Shown here piece by piece: positions 22,406 through 37,400 of a DNA stretch of 64,000 bases. The position numbers and the translations under genes are program-made. Numbering within the stretch: position 1 is the stretch's first letter; each line of letters opens with the position of its first letter. Origin of the DNA: Leguminivora glycinivorella. Its lineage: Eukaryota > Arthropoda > Insecta > Lepidoptera > Tortricidae. The notes under the pieces are model-generated. The model did no database searches. It had not been told where the DNA came from and was given only the letters and a program-made list of their open reading frames with translations. Where the stretch lies: the NCBI RefSeq assembly GCF_023078275.1, contig NC_062975.1, positions 17,779,641 to 17,843,640 of the forward strand. The letters run 5' to 3'.

Positions 22406-25400
22406 CTGGGGGAGAGATACGATGATAATAATAAGAACCTCGCGGATTCACGCTGCACTCACGTTACTGATTTACGCCCTTATTCATAAACGTTCACTAA
22501 AATTAACAAGTCGATCAAAATCGTTTGTCCCTTTTTATCATATTACATCGGAAAGGGACAATATTACATTACGATATAAGTGCGTAAAAAAGGAAGTTCG
22601 AACGAATTTCATTTTCGCATGTGTATCGTACGACGTTTTTCAGTACAGACACAGAATATATAATAGTACAAGTACAGAAGGCCCACTGCTTTGATGTTTC
22701 TGCCGCCTTTTTAAATACCTACAACATTCTTACAAAGAAACGAGCCGCACGTGCGCGCCGTCCGGTGATAGGGTTACCAATGGATCCAAACTAATTAATA
22801 CTCACATTAAATGTTATACTATTATATTCAAGTCTTGAGTACTTTCTAGGTATACACGCTATATTTATATATTTTTGTTCAAGGTTCCAACATCACAAGC
22901 CTTATTGAACTTTTCCGTGGGACTTAATCACTAGTAGATCTGTATAAGAATGTCTTTGGTATTTATTTTATTCAATAACTTCTTTTAAATCAAGTAATAA
23001 TAGCCATTTTTTGCGGACATCGCTTAAAAAACCTCGCGACGTAAAGTACTGAATCGAACGTGCACTTTCCATCAACTCGCGTGAGATTGCGGTCAAATGG
23101 TCGCGGACCTGTTACAGATGAGCTCATAAAAACCTGGCATATAATGAACCACTTCTCGAACTAGTGCGTAAAAAGTGACCATCTGTACTGAAAACGAACT
23201 TTATCGGCTTGATAACTTTAGTTGAATAAGGGGATTAGTGTCTTTGCGATAGAATGTATTAGCGGACTAAATGTGAAATAGCGGACTAAATGAAGCTGCT
23301 GACATTTTTGACAGTCATCAGAAAAAAATGCTATTTAGACGTAAACGTGAGCATGCCATTGACTTTAAAAATTTAATTCATCAAATAATTTATTGCGTAT
23401 AATATATGACACAACTGTCATATTTTTAGTTTTCTGCGCGCACTAAAACTGCAATTAACGTAACCAAACTGGCACCAAAACCCCAAACTTGTGCAAAATG
23501 GCCTCGCAGCGGAAACGTCCTGCATATTCAAGTTATGATTTACGATGGCGCGAAGTTGGTAAATAAATTGGTTTCTACGGCGAGGCTTGGACCGTGGCCG
23601 GTAGAGGTTTACCGCTATTTGAAACTTCCAGTGCAAATTCACATTACTGTATCGTTACTTCGTGTTTTCACGAGCGTCTAGGGAAAATGCCAGGTGCTTT
23701 GTGCTACTTATAATATGGCTACCACGGTTTTGACATATTCGCTAAGCGACGAAGCACCCGCCAAAGCGAATTATATCAGCGTTAATTAAATGTCAAACTC
23801 GTAGAAGCTGTACTGATAGTTGTAAGATATAGTACAATATAGCTACAAGAATCCTTAATAATCGCTTCCAAAATCGTACCTGGACTCTAGAACCTGTAAG
23901 TACTCATAAAAAATTGAAAACCACTCTCCAATCTCTAATTTATCTCTTCACTAATTATAAATTGTTAGCGGTTAACTTAACTATGCATGCCACACTGAGA
24001 GTTTCCTTTCTTCTCTACAGATTTCAGATTAACTGGCATACTTAATCTGTCAAACACAGCTAAATAACTTACTTGGTCGTTTCTCCGGCGGAAATAGTTG
24101 AACCGTGGTCGGCGGAGGAGGCCGATTGACTGCTCTCAAACTCCATGGACTTCTTGCCAAGGCATGAGCAATACTTTGCAAACGTATAGGTATAGCAAAT
24201 CTGACCATCTATCTATCACACTCTTGTTACCTAGTTTACCTACCTTAGAGACATCTGAATAACAGAGAAATACTTTGCAAACGTATATTATCCAAATGTG
24301 TCCGTCCTAACTTGGTCGTTTCTCCGATGGTACACAGGACGATTCACAGCTGTCAATTTAATTAGCCTACTCGCCAAGGCGTGGGGTATACTTGGCAAAC
24401 GTATATCCAGATATGAGCTTTAATTAACTTACTTGGTCGTTTCTCCGGTGGAACGGGTTGAACCGTGGTCGGCGGCGGAGGCCGATTGACCGCCCTCAAT
24501 CTCCTTGGACTTCTTGCCAAGGCGTGAGAAATACTTGGCAAGCGTATATCCAAGTGTGAGCCTCTATCCGTCACTATTTTATTATTCATGGCGTATAACT
24601 TAGTCGTTATGTCCCGGGCTATAAGAGTTGTTATGACGGAGGCCAAGTATGGCTCCTTTACGAAGAGATATTCTAGGAGCTGCGTTGCCAGTAGACGTAG
24701 CGACAGGAGGATGCGGCTAAGATGGATACCTGATGAAGAAATATATTCTTGATTCCATTGATATGTAGGTATTCTAAAGATATATAGCTTTTTCTGAAGG
24801 TTTAAATGATTCATCCATGGTCTGAGGTATATAGAACAGTACCTAGCATAGATAAAACTGCAAGTTTTATTCATTTATGTATTTACTTTGACCTACCTAC
24901 TCCTACTCCGCCAATTGCAATTCCCCAAAATGTCACCACAGTAAGACTTTGAGGTCAGATTATACAATAAAATCGCTCTGCATGACACTTTTTGGCGCCA
25001 TTCATAAGACATAGTAAGAGATGAACGCAACTAGCGTTAATATATATAGTACAAGGGTTTACACGATGTAATACAATGTTAGTTTTTCTAGGTGATATTT
25101 ACCCCAATTTTCTGCTTTATAGCCACCTCGGCTGTTGTTCGCCCGTATCAGACAGCAATTAGGTCAGCGCAAAGGGGTAACATTGATCACTCACGGTGGA
25201 TAATGCAAACGTGTTTCCATAACCATTCCTGATCGTATCATAATGCTATCATACTTAGAATTTACTTAGTAACACTGGTAGCCTAGCGGTAAGTACGTGC
25301 GACTTTCATTCCGGAGGTCGCGGGTTCGAACCCCAGCTCGCACCAATGAGTTTTTCGGAATTCATGTGCGAAATGTCATTTGATATTTGCCAGTCGCTTT

Positions 25401-28400
25401 TCGGTGCAGGAAAACATCGTGAGGAAACCGGACTAATTCCAATAAGGTCTAGTTTACCCTTCGGGTTGGAAGGTCAGATGGCAGTCGTTTTCGTAAAAAC
25501 TAGTGCCTACGCCAAATCTTGGGATTAGTTGTCAAAGCGGACCCCAGACTCCCATGAGCCGTGGCAAATGCCGGGATAACGCAAGGAGGATGACGGGAAA
25601 ACTTGAAAACGAATACCGAGTGCCGCCCATGGCATAACTTCAGTAGAGAACCGTTTTTTACCCGCCTGGGGTTTGTACTTCTTGAGTAGCAGGTAGCAAT
25701 CGGAATGTATGTGTATAGCCAGAGGGATAATCCAAGTCCCTTCCAGACAAAGACTCGAATTTCTTAAATTCGAATACTCGAAGTAATTAACTAAGTTTGG
25801 AGTGTGGTGAGAGAACTAATGTGCGATTACTACCACTAGGCATATAGGTTAGATACAACATCTACGGGAGGTTTTCTACGAGGGTAGGTAATGCCAAAGA
25901 GCGAAGTGACTTACGGCGAAGTAAACCGATCGTGAAATGAGAAATGGTTGCCTAGAACAAGCCCGACAGCGGACTTTACTCATTTACAAAATACAAAATT
26001 CCATATCTCATCCTTCGAAGTGGATATGTTAGTTGCCGTAATGAAGTTTTAACCAAAGAAAACTGGTTTTTATCCCCAACGCAAATAGAGGCGTATTAGT
26101 TTGATGTTAATATCTGTAATATCTGTATGTACCTGTACATAAACGATATGGCAATATTCGTCACATTCGACTCTGACGTATCCGATCCGTACCTAGGATA
26201 GGTACGTATTAAGATCTAATATTATACGTATATTAAAGTTCCAGTCAGGGGGCCGATTTTTGAATCTCGGCCATTCGATTTCGTGAAATTCGTTCAATAA
26301 TATCTCCACTACTAGCGATTTAAAATCTACTAACAGAATCGAAAACGAGTGGCCATCACCACTAGTTTTAAAGTTACTAACCGTCCTTTTTCAAAAATAG
26401 CATTACCTACGTCGTTTTCCACAGACTTTCGAACGGCGAATACGTGCGTTCGAAATTCAAAAATCGATTCCCTGGGGCCCGTTTCTCGAAAGGTACCTAC
26501 AAGCCTTGTATTACAAGTGCGCGACCTGTCAAATCGTATGGGTTGTCATTTTTTCAACGTTTCCCACCTTCACTTTTCGAGAAACTGACGTCCCAGCAAA
26601 GTGTCACCGGATCGATTTTTGAATTTCAAAACACGTATTCGCCGTTCGAATAAATGTCTGTGGACAAATAAAATAATCGACCCGCTTTTAGATGTTTATT
26701 TCCCACCGCAAAAATAGTGAAATCGCAACCTGAGCGCTCGATCATACCGTGTGTGGTATCAAATTAAAGGGCTTTGCGAATAGTTTATAAATGTATATCA
26801 CATTATAGGACTTTTTCTACTTGGTCTAACAAAATATGAGAAAATGTCCAAAAGTGGTAATAATTGTACCGGTGAAGGCTCGTTTTCAAAAAATTGGCAA
26901 AATTCAATAATAGCAATTTATAATCACTAAGGCATAACAGCAATTTAAGTAAACGTTGCAGATTAATTTAGTACAAAACTTACTTCGATGTGATGTAGAT
27001 TTTCAAAGAAATTGTCACTTAATTTTAGGTAATTTCTGAAAAAAATTGAATTCGCCTTAGACTTTTCTTAGTACTGCTAGTCCGTTACTCTTTTGGTTGC
27101 AAAAACTTAAAATAAAAATCTAGTCTGAAATGATTGTGGTACAGGATATACGAATTTAAATTTACCCGTTTTAATATTCAAAATTGTCCAAATTTTACAA
27201 ATAAGATCGACTGATTCAGCTCTATACGTGCGTTTTTCTAAACGTGCATTAGAGAAAAATTCATAATTAATTTAGTGAGTTAGTTTTCAAAAATCCAGTC
27301 TTATAAAAATCAAGATAATAAGATGCTCTAACTGGAACTTGAATTAAATAAATCTATTGGATAACGAAAAGTGTAGTATTTCACCGACTAAAACTATCAA
27401 TTTTACATTATTTTGACGTTTTTTTTTAAAGCAGCCGTAATGCTATTTTTGAAAAAGGACGGTTAGTGGTCGTCGTTTGTCAGTCTGAGGCTTACTTATT
27501 AAGTTAAATGTATCCAAGTAAATATTAATTTTTATTAAAGCGATAACCACTGTTTCAGCCCTAAAAAGGGGGAGATAAGATAAATGCCTCCTTACAATTT
27601 ATGGTTGTCATCTCCAAATACTGTTTTTATCGAACGGCAGACTGAAATAATGACTTTTGACAGAAAATGCTATCGGTTTTATTTGCTTACTTCGCTTTAT
27701 TTCACGGGTCGTTTCGGTTTGTTTTTACCGAGTGCCTTGAGGTGATTAATTATTTTGGTTAACGGTATTTTGATTGAACTATGTAAATATGTTTTTGTAC
27801 GGGCGACTCGGATGATTTTCAATTTACGGTTAATTCATTTACGTTTGAACTAAGAGCCTAGAACCGCCAGAACGTCCTATTTTTTTTAAAGATATAACAT
27901 ATGGGATAATTTAGGTAGAGTTTGTATCGACGTTTTACGTCTGTGTTAGAAAATAGTGTTAGGAATTGATAATATTCGTTGCCAGACCATTTCCGCTGAC
28001 CGTAACTTATCTCAGACGCTTGCTGTGCATGTCTCTTAACCCATTATAGCCTAGCGGTGCCACCCAATTTTGTATGGACAAGTAAAAATATGATAGAGCT
28101 CCAAATGAACTAAAATCTATTCAGGAACATACTATACTATACTTGATTCTTTTCCAATTCGGAGACCTAAAAAAATTCGGGTTATAATGGGTTAATTTAC
28201 TTTATTTTCTCAAGCTACGGCCGCGGAAAAACAGCTCGAGCTATCTTTAAGGTCGTATCAAAACAAAATCAAATCGAAACAAGTTGCTTTTTTTGAATCG
28301 GTCTTTAAATTTCCGAAACATTTTAGTATACTGCCTCTCAGTAAAGTTTACGAGAAGTTATAGACAAATCTTTTTGCAAGCCAAATAGTGGAATATTATT

Positions 28401-31400
28401 CCAGTCAAAAATAGTTTTTCATGCTGATTTTACACACAGATCATCGATCAAACCAAATAATTGCCAGCGCAAACAGTACAGCGACCTTTGGAACCCCTTC
28501 GGGTAGTTATATAGGTCAGCTTACTGAGCTGCGGGCGCCGTGAGTAATGACGTCATCAGTCTGATGAACCGTGATACACTATTGACGCATTAGTCATCAG
28601 ATAGGAAGATATTTATTTTGAGTCAGCTGTAGGAGCTTTCCACGGAATTGTCTAACATTATCCCGTAATAGCACTTAATTTATGATTATTTGCAGAAGTT
28701 TTTTTTCTTCTGGAATGGATATGGAAAATGATTAGTGAAATACTTTATTGCCGATTTAAAATCTTGATTATAAAATAAAATGCATTTGTATGGGACAGCT
28801 GCTCTGGTCATGGAAATGCTCGAAAGACGTCTGATTTAAATGGATGGTGGACGAAATGGTCAGACTAAAGAAAAGCAAAAAAAAACTTATTGTAACACAC
28901 GGCACTCAAAGTATTGGGTTGGCACAAAAGTAATGACACACTCTACAAAGCTCTATACATTTCCTTTCTTAAGTTAATTGTTTTCGATAATATTCTAGTA
29001 TGTTGTAGAACATTCTAGGTACTTCTAATGAACAGCTGCAGAACTTGGGCTCTTTATTCTCCAGTCTTGGACACCAACTCGTCGTTTTATAAAATAAGCT
29101 AGCTCCATTATTATAAAAGCCATTTTTTCTTTATTTGCGGTTTATATTTTCACTTGCATTAGACCGGACCGGTTTTATTAGTTGTCGAATCTAGAAAAAG
29201 GCCAACCACAGAGTAGGTTTGAGACAGGCAAAATGTTGTTTTACCCAAACCCATACTGAACTTTACGGTAGGACACTTAACTCCCAGATCCCGGACCTAG
29301 GTATCTATGTGAATAACCGGTTACCGTTACTGCACTTGGGCAAGCCATCGGTAGTGTCGGTAGTAACATCTCTAGTTTACACCGTCATCCCTGCTCGTTA
29401 CTTACCCTCTGCCATAGACAAAATACAACAAGACGTGTAAAATGTAGTCGTTTCACGTTACGTCAGGGGTAGTGCAATACTGTGTATATAACAAAAGCAG
29501 TTTTAATAACAAAACTACCGAGAGAAACTGAAAATCGGGTCACTCACGTAAAGTGGTCGAAGATCGCTCGAGATGTTTCGCTCCGTAACGAGGAGCAATT
29601 TAATGAGATCACGCGATGCCGATGGCATCCCAACGCAGACTGCGGGCCGCAGCTCGCTCGGCGGCGGCAGGGACGGTGTGAAACTACCCTCACTTTCGGC
29701 ACAATTGTCATTTGTTGGGTTGTACACTAGTGCGTGTAGCACACGGAGCGAAACATGTCGAGTGATCTTCGTCAACTTTACGTGAGTGACCCGATTTTAC
29801 AGGTTTAGAAAAAGCAGTTGAATAAACGAGCTTATAGGCCCATATGAAACCGACAGGTAAATGACAAATTAAGACAAACTATAATTAGGCTTCTAGCGCG
29901 TTTATGATCAATTATACATTTTTAAGTTTAATAATTTATCCAGATAGCTTTGTCAAATATAATGTTTGATAATCCAATAAGCTATCAGCGCTCAAATAGT
30001 CAATGTCCACTTTTCTAGGAACAAGTAGGTACTCATAGTAAGACTATGGCGAGTTTCATCCAAGAAAATCGGACTTTACACGTCTTACAATTCCTTCGTC
30101 TACGAGTACTTATACCGTCTAAGGAGCACTATTTGAATTTTACATGAAACTTCGCTCCCAGCGAGTTTTGAGTCGTGAGAAATGAATGTTTTATACGATC
30201 TAGTACTCTGCAGTTTTCTAATATCGTGAATGGGTCATAGATCTATCACAAATATGCTGGGTTTTAAATTTCGTACTGCATAAGTAAGTAATGCTGCAAC
30301 GTAGGCAAAAATACTACATTATTCGTAGAAATGCATGTACACCCTGTTTTTATTGAATTCCATTAACTTTAAGGGTAGGTTAATTCTTTAGATCAAATAC
30401 AATTAATTTCTCTAAGAAACTAGCGTCTTAACTCTTGCGGTTATCGAGTTATTAAAAAAATAAAGATAATTTCTGAACACGTGTGTGACAGCCTTTACCA
30501 ATTCCTATTGTTATTTGTTTTGACATGTACCGTCAATCAATTGACACTTACTTGAATGTTATTCTTAAGGGTCTCTGACACTAATAAATTAATTAATTAT
30601 GTATGAAAATGATGATTTATTTTACGAATTTAACTAAAAGCGTGGTTAGCAGGGTGGTTCCTGATAATGAACCTAACGTCGTGTCGAATTTGTCGTGTAG
30701 AAACTATTAAATTTGTATTTGGTTAGAAATGTATTCGCTGCGAACTATTGATGCTGACTGTACTGTACACCGGGATGCTTCTTTTGCCCGTGTCATGGGA
30801 CAGACACACGCAGAAGTAGATATTTAGATAGCTGTATGTTATTATTATAGTTTTTCTACTCCCGTACTGTTATTCGTGAGTTACAAGGTCGTGCATAGAA
30901 CTTAAAAACCCTACATAAAAGATGTCAGGACAAGTCTATCTAGTCTATACCCTGAAAACATTTAGTAGAAGTAGCACGATATAGCTGTTACAGTTCAGTA
31001 AATACATTGCTACCAACTTAACAAACCAATTCGCAGAGTCGAAACTCCTTCGTTTTCTGCTGCGTTCATTGGCGACGCGTCGAATCGCATTCAAATGTAT
31101 GAGAACTCGATTCAACTCGGCTCGATTCGTCTTAGTGGCCAGGCTTCAAAGAACCATACCATAACAGTTTTATTTTCATGTTTGCACTCAAACTGCATAT
31201 TCGGTAGGCGGTCCACTAGATAACTAAGATGACTGAAAGTAGGTATTTGTTGATTTATAATTTTCTTTCAAAATAAGTGCTTGGTCGTAGAAAAGTATTG
31301 TATGCAACGGTGTTTAACTGAGTCAAAAAATGCTCGTGGCGTCTTTATTAACAATTTTCGGCTTCGCCTCAAATTGTTACCCACGCCACTCACCTTTTTT

Positions 31401-34400
31401 GACCTCTTTTAATCACCAGTTGCATAAAATACTATTATGACATGAGCTATTTCCATTGTTAAACTATTTTGTACATTTAGGTATACTCGTAAGTAAAGGT
31501 GAACAGTCCCAACCGAACCACGTAATTCGGTCATTCGGGCAATAACATTTCAACGTTGCAAGACGTTGGCTATTTTAGAATTATGTTTCCTTAAAACAGC
31601 TGCATATGTTTAGTACATAGGTAACTTACCTTCAGATGTAATGCGAAAAGATTTTCCTTCGTATTTTTACGGAAACGTTTGTATTTATCATGCTTGTTCA
31701 GACTGAAATTTACGCACTACATCTACCTATACTCGTTTTTGAAAATCGATTAATGAGGTTGTTACGGATTTTGACTAGTCATCGGTAACAATGTTTAATT
31801 TTATGGGAACTAATCTGTTAAAGGGACATCCGCTGAAGTAGAAAGTTATTTAAGCTTATTCCGTTAATCTAACAACAACCAAGCAGCAACGGAATCAAAC
31901 TGTTGGCACCTGCGACTATCAATTACTAATTTAAATCTTTTGCAATTGCAATTGGTATTTATAAAAACCACGTACCTTGAATTTTTCATCAATAGTAGCC
32001 CGGCTGGACTCAAACTCGGGAGAATCCAGAAACTCGCATGGAAGAATCGGATGGAGGAACTGGTGTCCACTCATCACGTTGACCTAGGAGGAAAACAACA
32101 CAGTTTGTGTTATATTAGATACCATAATCAATACTCTAAAAAAGTCCAACAATAAGTACATAAAACACATTAAATGCGCTATTAGCGTAATTTGCCTTTA
32201 CCCTTCCCACGAAGGTTAAGAAGCTCCCAATTCTGGTATTAAGGGCAAAATTTCTCTGTCGTCCGTGTAGCATGTTCCAATATCATCTCGACCGGACAAT
32301 ACCGTGTTCGAGGGTGGGTACTATCTCTAAAATCTAAGACATCTTCTCATTATATGACCTACAACGAGTTATAGGTACCTAAGTAGGAAAATTAACACAA
32401 ATGGTCCTTACGTCGACACTGCCCAAGAGTTGTCACTCTCAATGTTCATTCCCGGAAATAGAAGTAACAACAAAGTGAGTAAGTAATCAAATTACTATTG
32501 GAATTGATAATCTATGGAATGTATTCCCGGGATAAATTGATTTCATTCATTCATTTCCTTCATTCATTCATTTTCATTCATTCAAAAGTCAAACCCACAA
32601 TATGCGTTTACCTTACTTAGACACCTACACATTATAAAACAAGTAAGTTCATAAAGCAAAGAAAAACTAAAAAGGAACCGATTTAACAACCCTGTTTTAG
32701 ACTTTTGTAGAATTGCTACTCAAACATCCAAGTTGAGCTATCCTAGTTCCGAAACTCAGTTACTACTTCGGTTGATCTTTGTCGCAAGTTTCCGTTGGTT
32801 AAAATAGTTCAGCGGTTTTCTCGCACCCTCCTTCGCTGCTCGGGCAGTTATTTTTATCAAAACATCCAATGTTGTATAAGAATAATTGAACAGCATTCCG
32901 AAGATGGAACAATTTTCGGAGTAGATGGGAATATCGGAGAGACACAATGTACGCAAACACAGATGTTGCTTGTAATAAACTTTGATTAGATGCACATAAA
33001 GCGCTGCTTCTGCTGCTGCTGTCTATGCCTCGCTACTCCCAGTTTCAAGGGGCACGAACAAAATGTATACAATTGAAGGAAGCTCACTACATTCTATAGC
33101 ACGTATGAGGAGCGTTATCATAGCTGGGCACCGTTAATCAAATAGTTAACTTCGATAATCGTTAATCCGTTACTATAAAAGTTAACTTCGTTAATCGTTA
33201 AAGCGATACATTTCAACAAATTTAACGAAAGTTAAAGTTAATCGATAATCCGTTAATCGTGATAAAAAAATATTTTACTGTAGCTAGTTGCATCAGTTAT
33301 CAACTATTAAGTTTTTGGGTAAGTTTATTATGTTACTGTAAAAGACCGAAGATCGCCAAAATCTCTTGAAAAATCCCAGCTGCCAATTGGTAAAAGCGAA
33401 ATGTTAATAAATAGGTATTGTTCTCTTTGGACTTATATATACGTTGTTTCGGTAAGTCCTAGGTTTTACCTTGGACCCGTAGGTATTGGGTCATTCAAGC
33501 GGTCGTAGTCATGGTGCGTAGGTTCCTCGGATTGAGACACCTCTATTCGAAGTTGTGATTCACGGTAACTTGGTAGATAGCGTCGCCCGCCGAACTCTGG
33601 CTTGATGCGTCGGTTGCGCGATTTATGTGCCATGCGTCGTGCCTGATGATTTACATTCTTTTTCGCAGTTAGTGATGGGTGCAGTAGGACTAATAAACTT
33701 TAGCAGGTCTCGAATAAGTGATCCAAAGGCACCAATTGATATGTAGACTGAATTTTCGGGAAAATCCTAGGTTTCGCCGTACTCCGGGCTTTTACAGTAG
33801 CGGTCAGAGCAAGTTTTACTCGGCGCGTGCGGAACTGGATTAACGATTAACGGACTCGAAGAAATTTAACACTTTCGCTACCAAGAACCCGACTGTCGGG
33901 CACACCGCTCGTAGAAGCGTAGCCGATTACATGGGGAAACCCGTATGTAGCGAAAATGTCGTAGCGCCGCGTAGAGCCCGGTTTCGAAAGTGTTAACGGA
34001 AGTTAACGAATCCGTTAACATTTTTTAAAGTTAACTTAAAAGTTAATCCGTTAACCAAAATGTTAACTTCGTTAATTAACGATTAACGGATTAACGAGTT
34101 AATGCCCAGCTATGAGCGTTATGTACCTAAGTGAATGAAGGGAAAGTGGGTTGTCCGACTCGTAGCAAATGGGAATCAGTGACCTCTGTCCATCCCTCTG
34201 GGAAACGGGTGTGAGTATATATTATGTACCTCTATGTATAAAGTATACAAATACAAATAACTTATTTAAAAAAACATAATTGTATAGTGCAAGATGATAA
34301 ATGGAAGATAGAATGGGATTGTTGTGTAAGGATGTTATACCAATCGATCGGTAGAATAGAACATTAGACGTCGGTCGATGGTTTCTACCACTTCAATGAA

Positions 34401-37400
34401 CCCGTTTTGGATAATCTTTATTCCGCCTGTCCGATACGTAACATAGGACTATACGATATTGACGACCGGTCTGGTCAACTAATATTGAGTATATGTGACA
34501 TTATCTTGGTAAAGGGACCTTATTCTCGATGGCGCTTACGGCGTTATGAGCGATGTTCGTGTACAAATACGACGACACGGGACGTAAGCACCATCGACAA
34601 TAAGGTCCCTTTACCCAGATAATGTCACATATTACTAACTATGCCTATTACCTATGCAGCGGATAGTGTGTTACGATTCCGGTAAGAGAATTTACTTGTT
34701 TGGTGAGCGCAGAATGTCTCTGTCGCGTAATATTAAAGAGTGAAAAAAGACATTATTTTTATTAGCCTACAGTTGATGATTAGCACCTTGGCTATGCACC
34801 CCGATATAACATTCACTTCGTTGACAACCACACGTTTCTACATAAGCGTAAAACACAAATTTACGACGTATCACAAAATGGATGCGTTATTAAAAAGTGT
34901 TATAGCGACGTAAAGGGAATAGGAGCGTCGAGGAAGGCACGCCTGTGCCGTTAAAGGCATAGGAATACTGTCGCGATATAGATTACTGCCTTGTAATAGG
35001 CGTATTATGAGTCATATAAGTATGACAACAGCTGAAGTAAATGGTGTTCGGAATTATCCACCTATTAAAGTTCCCATCAATGTTTACGATGGATAGGTAC
35101 TGACATTAAATTAAAACGCTATCTCATAGATAGAGCAGAGAGCAGTTTGCTATATCTACAGACGTATTGGGACAGATTCTACTACTAACTCACTCACTGA
35201 ATTTAGTTACTTTACTATTAGAGACAGCTAGCCAGCAAAAATAGTTGATGAGCCAACTTTAAGAACTTTTTTCGGCGTTTGGTCTCATGACAAAGGTTGC
35301 ATACAATCACCAAAATGTTTAGACTTTTGACGTAAGATAATATCCATGGGAGAAGGAATAGGACAACAATCATTAATACTTGCTCCATATAGTGATAGGT
35401 ATATGTAGAATGAGCAGACGAAGCGTATCGTAATGCAATACAGCACTGTACTGCTACACGATCAACAAAGGTTATTTAAAGATTTTCTAAACTCTAAGAA
35501 CGATTTGACGTAAGATATCCATGAGACAAGAAAAGGAAATACAAGCATTACTACCTGCTCCATCTAGTGATAGTAGATGAGCAGACGAAGCATATCGCAA
35601 TGCAACAATACTGCTACTAAATTATTAGTCCTATCTCCATATACTCATAGTGTAGTGACACAAGTCTATCCACCTTGTGTGGTAAAGGTATTCATTGCAA
35701 ACATTGGCGCGTGCAGAATTGTTTTAAATTTCCCCCTTCGGCACTTTAGGGAATAGGAACATTTGCATTTGCATAATTTGTGGATAAGATACATGTCTAT
35801 AATATATAGGATTTTTATAAGTGCTATTGACGCAATGGCACTCCAAAGGTGTTTAACATGCGCGGTGCCGACCTTAAAATTCAACACCCTCTCCTACCGT
35901 ACCAGGGTATGTAGCCGAATGGCACAAACGCTCACGAAACGCTCACGAAACGAAACGCTCGTAGACTCGTAGACGTAAACTTTTCATTTTCGTTTCGCGT
36001 CGCAGAAATGCCATGCAGGGTAGGTATTTAAATTAGTTTGATTATTATTTTCTTGTCTTATGATCATTCTTGAGCATATGGGTACTATAGAATACAAAGA
36101 AAGGAGCTAGCTACCGATTCGATCCCTATAATTACGCTCCGCGAAAAAGATTCCGTAGAAATTATCGTAATTTGGCTTCATACAATGAATTAACATGAAA
36201 ACAGTAATTCAACTCCACAGAATGACCGATGATTTTTCTAAGGAAAATTCTAAGGTCGCTGCAGACTTAGTATTTCAAAACTTTAAATGTCTGACGTAAA
36301 AAATATAAACAGTACCTAAAGAGGATTTACTTCAGCGGGATTGTAAAAGTTGAATTAACCATTTCATAACCCAACGTTAAATTATGTTAGTGATACTTGT
36401 GGCTAGATGGTACTCTTTACAAAACTTCCAAAAGTATTATAGACGTTAGGTACTTATTAAATGGGCCATAGATCTTTTTTGCTTGATTTCAAATCAAACA
36501 AATTTAATAAATACTTTCTAATGTCTACTAATTATTATCATAACTGAATTCAAAATTAACTTATATTATTTATTGTATGGCCACTCGCTTTATGTGCCCA
36601 GCCCAGCATCAAATTGTCCAATGTTGCCCTGACAAAACTTAATTTAACCAAGCATAAGTATGCAAGTGTTAACGTAACATGTGACGTCCTAAGAAACATC
36701 TGTTCGCTAGAAGGAAGTTGAAATTGCAATAGGGTTGAGGAATTTACGGAAAATGTAGACGCCAGCTGCTGACTGTAGTACTTCTTATGTTAATTTGTTG
36801 TCTACAACATCCAACTTTATCTTTATATTATCAGTGTATCTAAATTTCTACCGTAACTGCGCGTTTAGTACTAAGAAGCTTGATTGCTTATTCAACCTAC
36901 CTTTCCAGCCAACAGCAGGCCAAGTCTGTCGGTCTTCGTAAGGTTCTGCATAGCGTAGGCCTCCCCGGCATGTAGAGACATTACGTGAGCAAAATCCGGT
37001 GATACCATTCGCTTGAATTGTAGCCGTGAAACCTAGGAAAAATGTATAATTAAATATGACTGATCTGCAAATAGTTCTCGTATAAAAATACCCTAGAAGC
37101 AATAAAAGAAAAGCAAGAAAGTAATTTGCACTGGCGAAGATTAAGGATATCTACTGGAGTTTATAATAACATTTCGATGAAAAATATTATATTACTCGGA
37201 TAAGTATTACCTACTTACTTCGTGGCGAACCTTCACTTTGGGACGATTTGTTGAGTGCTTATAGCAAGTTCAGACATTATATTTTCGCCAGCTAAAAATT
37301 GTGGCTAAAAAAATGGTACCTATGTTGGTAAGTTGCTTACCTTGAAAGGCTCAAACAACGTATGGTAAACCTCCTCCAACTCCGGATCAAACTTGACCGG

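Noticed and set aside
24434..24600. Alternative reading frame of Bves exon 7 (TLAKYFSRLGKKSKEIEGGQ...)
   Set aside because: It is open, but the Popeye-homologous frame (RDITTKLYAMN...) is different and joins exon 8 in phase.
25274..25345. tRNA gene
   Set aside because: A and B boxes are present but the acceptor stem does not pair and SINE body sequence follows; called a SINE head.
29482..29785. Overlapping open frames on both strands
   Set aside because: They lie within a MITE with 55-bp inverted ends and have no protein features.
32756..32995. Additional Bves exon in intron 5
   Set aside because: Open on the minus strand, but exons 5 and 6 already join in phase as a continuous Popeye domain and this frame has no such homology.
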